From Streptomyces sp. CB02366 (GTDB lineage Bacteria; Actinomycetota; Actinomycetes; Streptomycetales; Streptomycetaceae), in the NCBI RefSeq assembly GCF_001905905.1, contig NZ_LIVT01000008.1, positions 1 to 64,000 on the forward strand: 64,000 nt of DNA, written 5' to 3'. Shown piece after piece: positions 61,386-64,000 of the stretch; positions within the stretch are counted from its first letter, which is position 1, and every line of letters begins with the position of its first letter. A program made the translations under genes and the position numbers. A model generated the notes under the pieces. It did not search any database. It saw only the letters and a list, made by a program, of their open reading frames with translations, and was not told where the DNA came from.

Positions 61386-63998
61386 TCAGGAGGCCGGGCC
61401 CGGGGCGGCCTCCGTGCTCCCCGGGTCCGGCCTCCTGAACGTGCGCCACAGGTCGGGCCAGGCCGCCCCCGCCGTGGGGGGCCGCCGGGTCCGCCCGGTC
61501 CCGGCCCAGCGGGCGGCGAGCAGCAGCGCGATGTCGTCCGGGCGGTCGGTGGCGGCCCTGGCCTCCCCGATGACCTGGTCCGCCCGGTCGGCCAGCGGGG
61601 CCGCCCCGATGCGCTCGACGGTGGCGCGCAGCCGCTCGATGCCCTCGTCGATGTCCGTCCCCGGGCGCTCGATCAGCCCGTCCGTGAACAGGGCCAGCAT
61701 CGCTCCGGGTTCCAGCCGCATCTCCGTGACCGGGTAGGACGCGTCCCCGTCGATCCCGAGGACGATGCCGCCGGGCAGGTCCAGCACCTCCGTCCGGCCT
61801 TCGGGGTGCCGCAGCACCGGCTGCGGATGCCCCGCCCGTACGGCCCGGGCCACCCCGGTCGCCGGGTCGAGGGCGATGTAGCAGCAGCTCGCGAACTGCC
61901 CGGGGTCGAGATCGATGAGCAACCGGTTGGTGCCGCTGACCACCTCGTGGGGGTCGTGGTTGTTGAGCGCGAACGCCCTTACCGCGCTGCGGAGTTGCCC
62001 CATGGTCGCGGCCGCGGCGACCCCGTGTCCCTGGACGTCGCCGATGATCAGGGCGAGTTCGCGGCCGGTCTCGATGACGTCGTACCAGTCGCCTCCCACG
62101 TCCATGCCCTGCGTGCCGGACAGGTAGCGCCCCAGGGTGTCGACCCCGTCCACCTCCGGCAGCCGGTGCGGCAGCAGGGCGTCCTGGAGGCCGCGGGCGA
62201 GCGCCGCCTCGCTGTCGTAGCGCTGGGCGCGCTGCAGGGCCTGCGCGATGAGTCCGGCCAGGGCGGTGAGAACCGTACGCTCCTCCGGGCTGAAGCCGCG
62301 CGGCCGGTCGAAGCCGAGGATGCAGGAGCCGACGGGCCGTCCCGAGGCGATCAGCGGCAGGAACGCCCGCGCCCCGACGTCCGCGTCGATCGGGATGCCC
62401 GGATACGCCTCGGCCAGGCGCTGCATCGACTCGAAGAAGATCGGGCGGCCCGTGGTCAGGGTCTCCACTCCGGGGATGCGGACGTCGAGCCCGACCCCGT
62501 CGAAGCGGTCGAGGAACCCCTTGGGGAAACCGGTCTCCCAGGCCAGGTGCAGATGGCGCTCGTTCAACAGGTAGATGGCGATCTGACGGCCGCCGAACGC
62601 CGGCAGCAGCTCCTCGGTGACCACCTCCGAGACCTGGCGGGCCGTGACCGCCTCGGTCAGCGCGATGGCGAGGGCCACCGGGCGGTACAGGGCGGAGGAG
62701 CGGTCGGCGGTCGATCCGATGCCCAGCCCCGGTGCGGTGAGGGAACCGGGGGTGTAGGCGGGGCGGTCGGTGTCCTTGAGCACGACGCTCACCCCGTCGT
62801 GGGCCGGGTACAGCGAGACCGACAGCCAGCGCGAGGGCGGGCGGCGGGCGAGGAAGTGCACGGGCTCGTCGGCGATCAGGGCGGCCCGGTAATGGTCCTC
62901 GTACGCCTCGTGCCCGAACCACGGCAGGGCCTGCCACACCGGTCGGCCCACCAGTTCCGTACGGGGGTGGCCGAGGAGGTCCTCGGCGAGGGCGTTGGCG
63001 TACGTGATCCGGCCCAGCCGGTCCAGGGAGAGGATGCCCCGGGGCAGCCGGTCGGCGGCCTCCGGCACGACGGGGCCCGAGCCGAGATCGACCAGGAAGC
63101 CGGTCAGGCGGCCGGCGGGCGAGTCGCCGCCCGGGCGGGCCCACCGGCCGGAGAGCTCCAGCAGGTGGGACCGGCCGTCGGGACCGCGCAGCCGCATCCG
63201 GCGCACCACCGGTTCGGCCGACTCCGCCGTCTGTCGGGCCAGGGCCCACAGTCCGTACACGTCCTCCGGCACAAGCCGTTCGGCGAGCGCGTCGACGGTG
63301 CCGGGGAAAGCGGCGGGTTCGAAGCCGAGGATCGCGCAGAGCTCGTCGTCGGCGGAGACCCGTCCCGAGCGCAGGTCCCAGTCGAAGCGGCCGACCCGTA
63401 CGGGGGGCGCGGTGGCCGCCGGCAGTTGCACAGGGGCCGGCTCCCCCTCCCACACGCACGCGACGCCCTGCCGCTCCAGGCCGCTGAGCGCGTCGCCGAG
63501 CCGTCGGCCGAGCCGGTGCAGCCGGTCGCCGTCCGCCGGGGCGACCGGCTGCCCGGGCGTGGAGGTCCGCAGGACCACCAGGACGCCCACGCTCCCCCGG
63601 CGCCCGGTGATCGGCGCCCACAGCGAACCGAACGGGAACGGCAGCCCGGCCATGAGCTGCGGGAACCGGCGCATCGCCTCCTCGGCGTCGGACAGCAGCA
63701 CGGGCCGTCCCGTGCGGTACGCCTCGGAGACCGGGAAGGGCCGGTTCACGTGCATCCGCCACCAGGGACGGAACAGCGGGCCCGGCAGTCCGGCCAGCAC
63801 CGCGAGCCGCAGGAGCCCCGGTGTACCGCTGCGCAGGTAGACCCCGCCCGCGAAACCGCCGCTGGACTCGACCGCGCCGACGAGGGACTGCGCCAGGACG
63901 AGGGACAGTTCGTCCGGCACCCGGCCGACGTCCTCCGCCCCGGTCGCGGTCCCGCGTCCGGCGGGCGGGGGACGCCGGGTCGTATCGTGCCGGGTCAC
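61386..63998 (-). CDS. GAF/PAS/SpoIIE-type PP2C phosphatase (start near window edge)
   Basis: An 870-residue regulator reading from a GTG at 63998, only two bases from the window end, so the true start may lie outside. Order: GAF-like domain (~30-170), PAS (~195-320), second PAS (~320-420), GAF (~440-605), SpoIIE/PP2C phosphatase (~615-835) with GGDWYDVIETG, GDVQGHGVAAAATMGQLR, LALFTDGLIERPG and a final RPDDIALLLAA. It lacks the C-terminal HATPase seen in the phosphatase at 14.3-16.5 kb. It probably dephosphorylates anti-anti-sigma factors in response to a small ligand. Confidence 0.88.
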   Translation of the reverse strand: MTRHDTTRRPPPAGRGTATGAEDVGRVPDELSLVLAQSLVGAVESSGGFAGGVYLRSGTPGLLRLAVLAGLPGPLFRPWWRMHVNRPFPVSEAYRTGRPVLLSDAEEAMRRFPQLMAGLPFPFGSLWAPITGRRGSVGVLVVLRTSTPGQPVAPADGDRLHRLGRRLGDALSGLERQGVACVWEGEPAPVQLPAATAPPVRVGRFDWDLRSGRVSADDELCAILGFEPAAFPGTVDALAERLVPEDVYGLWALARQTAESAEPVVRRMRLRGPDGRSHLLELSGRWARPGGDSPAGRLTGFLVDLGSGPVVPEAADRLPRGILSLDRLGRITYANALAEDLLGHPRTELVGRPVWQALPWFGHEAYEDHYRAALIADEPVHFLARRPPSRWLSVSLYPAHDGVSVVLKDTDRPAYTPGSLTAPGLGIGSTADRSSALYRPVALAIALTEAVTARQVSEVVTEELLPAFGGRQIAIYLLNERHLHLAWETGFPKGFLDRFDGVGLDVRIPGVETLTTGRPIFFESMQRLAEAYPGIPIDADVGARAFLPLIASGRPVGSCILGFDRPRGFSPEERTVLTALAGLIAQALQRAQRYDSEAALARGLQDALLPHRLPEVDGVDTLGRYLSGTQGMDVGGDWYDVIETGRELALIIGDVQGHGVAAAATMGQLRSAVRAFALNNHDPHEVVSGTNRLLIDLDPGQFASCCYIALDPATGVARAVRAGHPQPVLRHPEGRTEVLDLPGGIVLGIDGDASYPVTEMRLEPGAMLALFTDGLIERPGTDIDEGIERLRATVERIGAAPLADRADQVIGEARAATDRPDDIALLLAARWAGTGRTRRPPTAGAAWPDLWRTFRRPDPGSTEAAPGPAS
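61387..61437 (+). terminator. Terminator of the reductase gene inside the convergent 3' end
   Basis: 19-nt arms (61387-61405, 61419-61437) pair with a single G-T mismatch around a 13-nt loop. The hairpin lies within the last codons of the convergent phosphatase gene. A smaller stem (61380-61386/61391-61397) overlaps its stop codon. Confidence 0.6.
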
Positions 63999-64000
63999 AC

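Overview
The window is high-GC actinobacterial chromosome, almost certainly Streptomyces. Pointers are the codon usage, frequent GTG starts, conservon-type genes (roadblock and CvnD-like), several lineage-typical families (DUF6397, DUF6221, DUF5133, LPFR small protein), SpoIIE-type phosphatases, an LAETG wall protein, F420-dependent oxidoreductases and an srs-like phenolic-lipid locus. No tRNA, rRNA or CRISPR array was seen. Functions are inferred by reading proteins; no database search was run.

Region 1 (1-12.9 kb) is accessory and eroded. It starts with a 181-bp inverted-repeat element, then an AfsR/SARP fragment, a HIT protein, a truncated IS5-type transposase butting into a GT39-like membrane glycosyltransferase, a two-component system, an acyl-CoA synthetase scar and a secreted nuclease with a LamG domain. 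At 8.9-11.2 kb, between gene debris on both sides, lies a visibly less GC-rich two-gene operon. Its products look like a binary alpha-helical pore-forming toxin of the xenorhabdolysin/HBL type: one protein has a long hydrophobic hairpin, and the partner has a charged segment in its middle instead. Downstream are an HNH endonuclease scar, two IS5-type transposase scars and an orphan colicin-immunity-like gene.

Region 2 (12.9-38 kb) is mostly ordinary chromosome. It holds a 3-hydroxyisobutyryl-CoA hydrolase, a PAS/GAF/SpoIIE/HATPase phosphatase, a sortase substrate, GNAT, DUF6397, a broken-up conservon (roadblock gene and P-loop-less CvnD split by an F420 oxidoreductase), a TerD scar, a methyltransferase, an MpaB oxygenase, a coupled SNF2 helicase and SWIM zinc-finger pair, a Tat-type amidase, DUF2945 and DUF488 proteins, a TetR/AidB pair, a double-MerR regulator divergent from an erythromycin esterase, an LLM oxidoreductase and a Rieske oxygenase.

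Region 3 (38-44.4 kb) is a polyol-utilisation locus: a DeoR regulator, then a lipoprotein binding protein, two permeases, a polyol dehydrogenase and a PfkB sugar kinase, the last four each starting inside the stop codon of the gene before. It ends at a 20-bp terminator shared with a 25-residue bL37 ribosomal protein gene.

Region 4 (44.6-57 kb) carries VOC, DUF4190, orphan MbtH, a siderophore-interacting protein under a near-consensus iron box, DJ-1/PfpI, a YbdK-type ligase, small conserved genes, two MFS transporters, a cold-shock protein with a leader hairpin, and an srsABC-like operon (type III PKS, ICMT-type methyltransferase, FAD hydroxylase) divergent from a UbiA prenyltransferase.

Region 5 (58.5-64 kb) has a LysM/transglycosylase wall hydrolase under a c-di-AMP (ydaO) riboswitch, an FprA-like ferredoxin reductase and a large SpoIIE-type phosphatase reaching the window edge.
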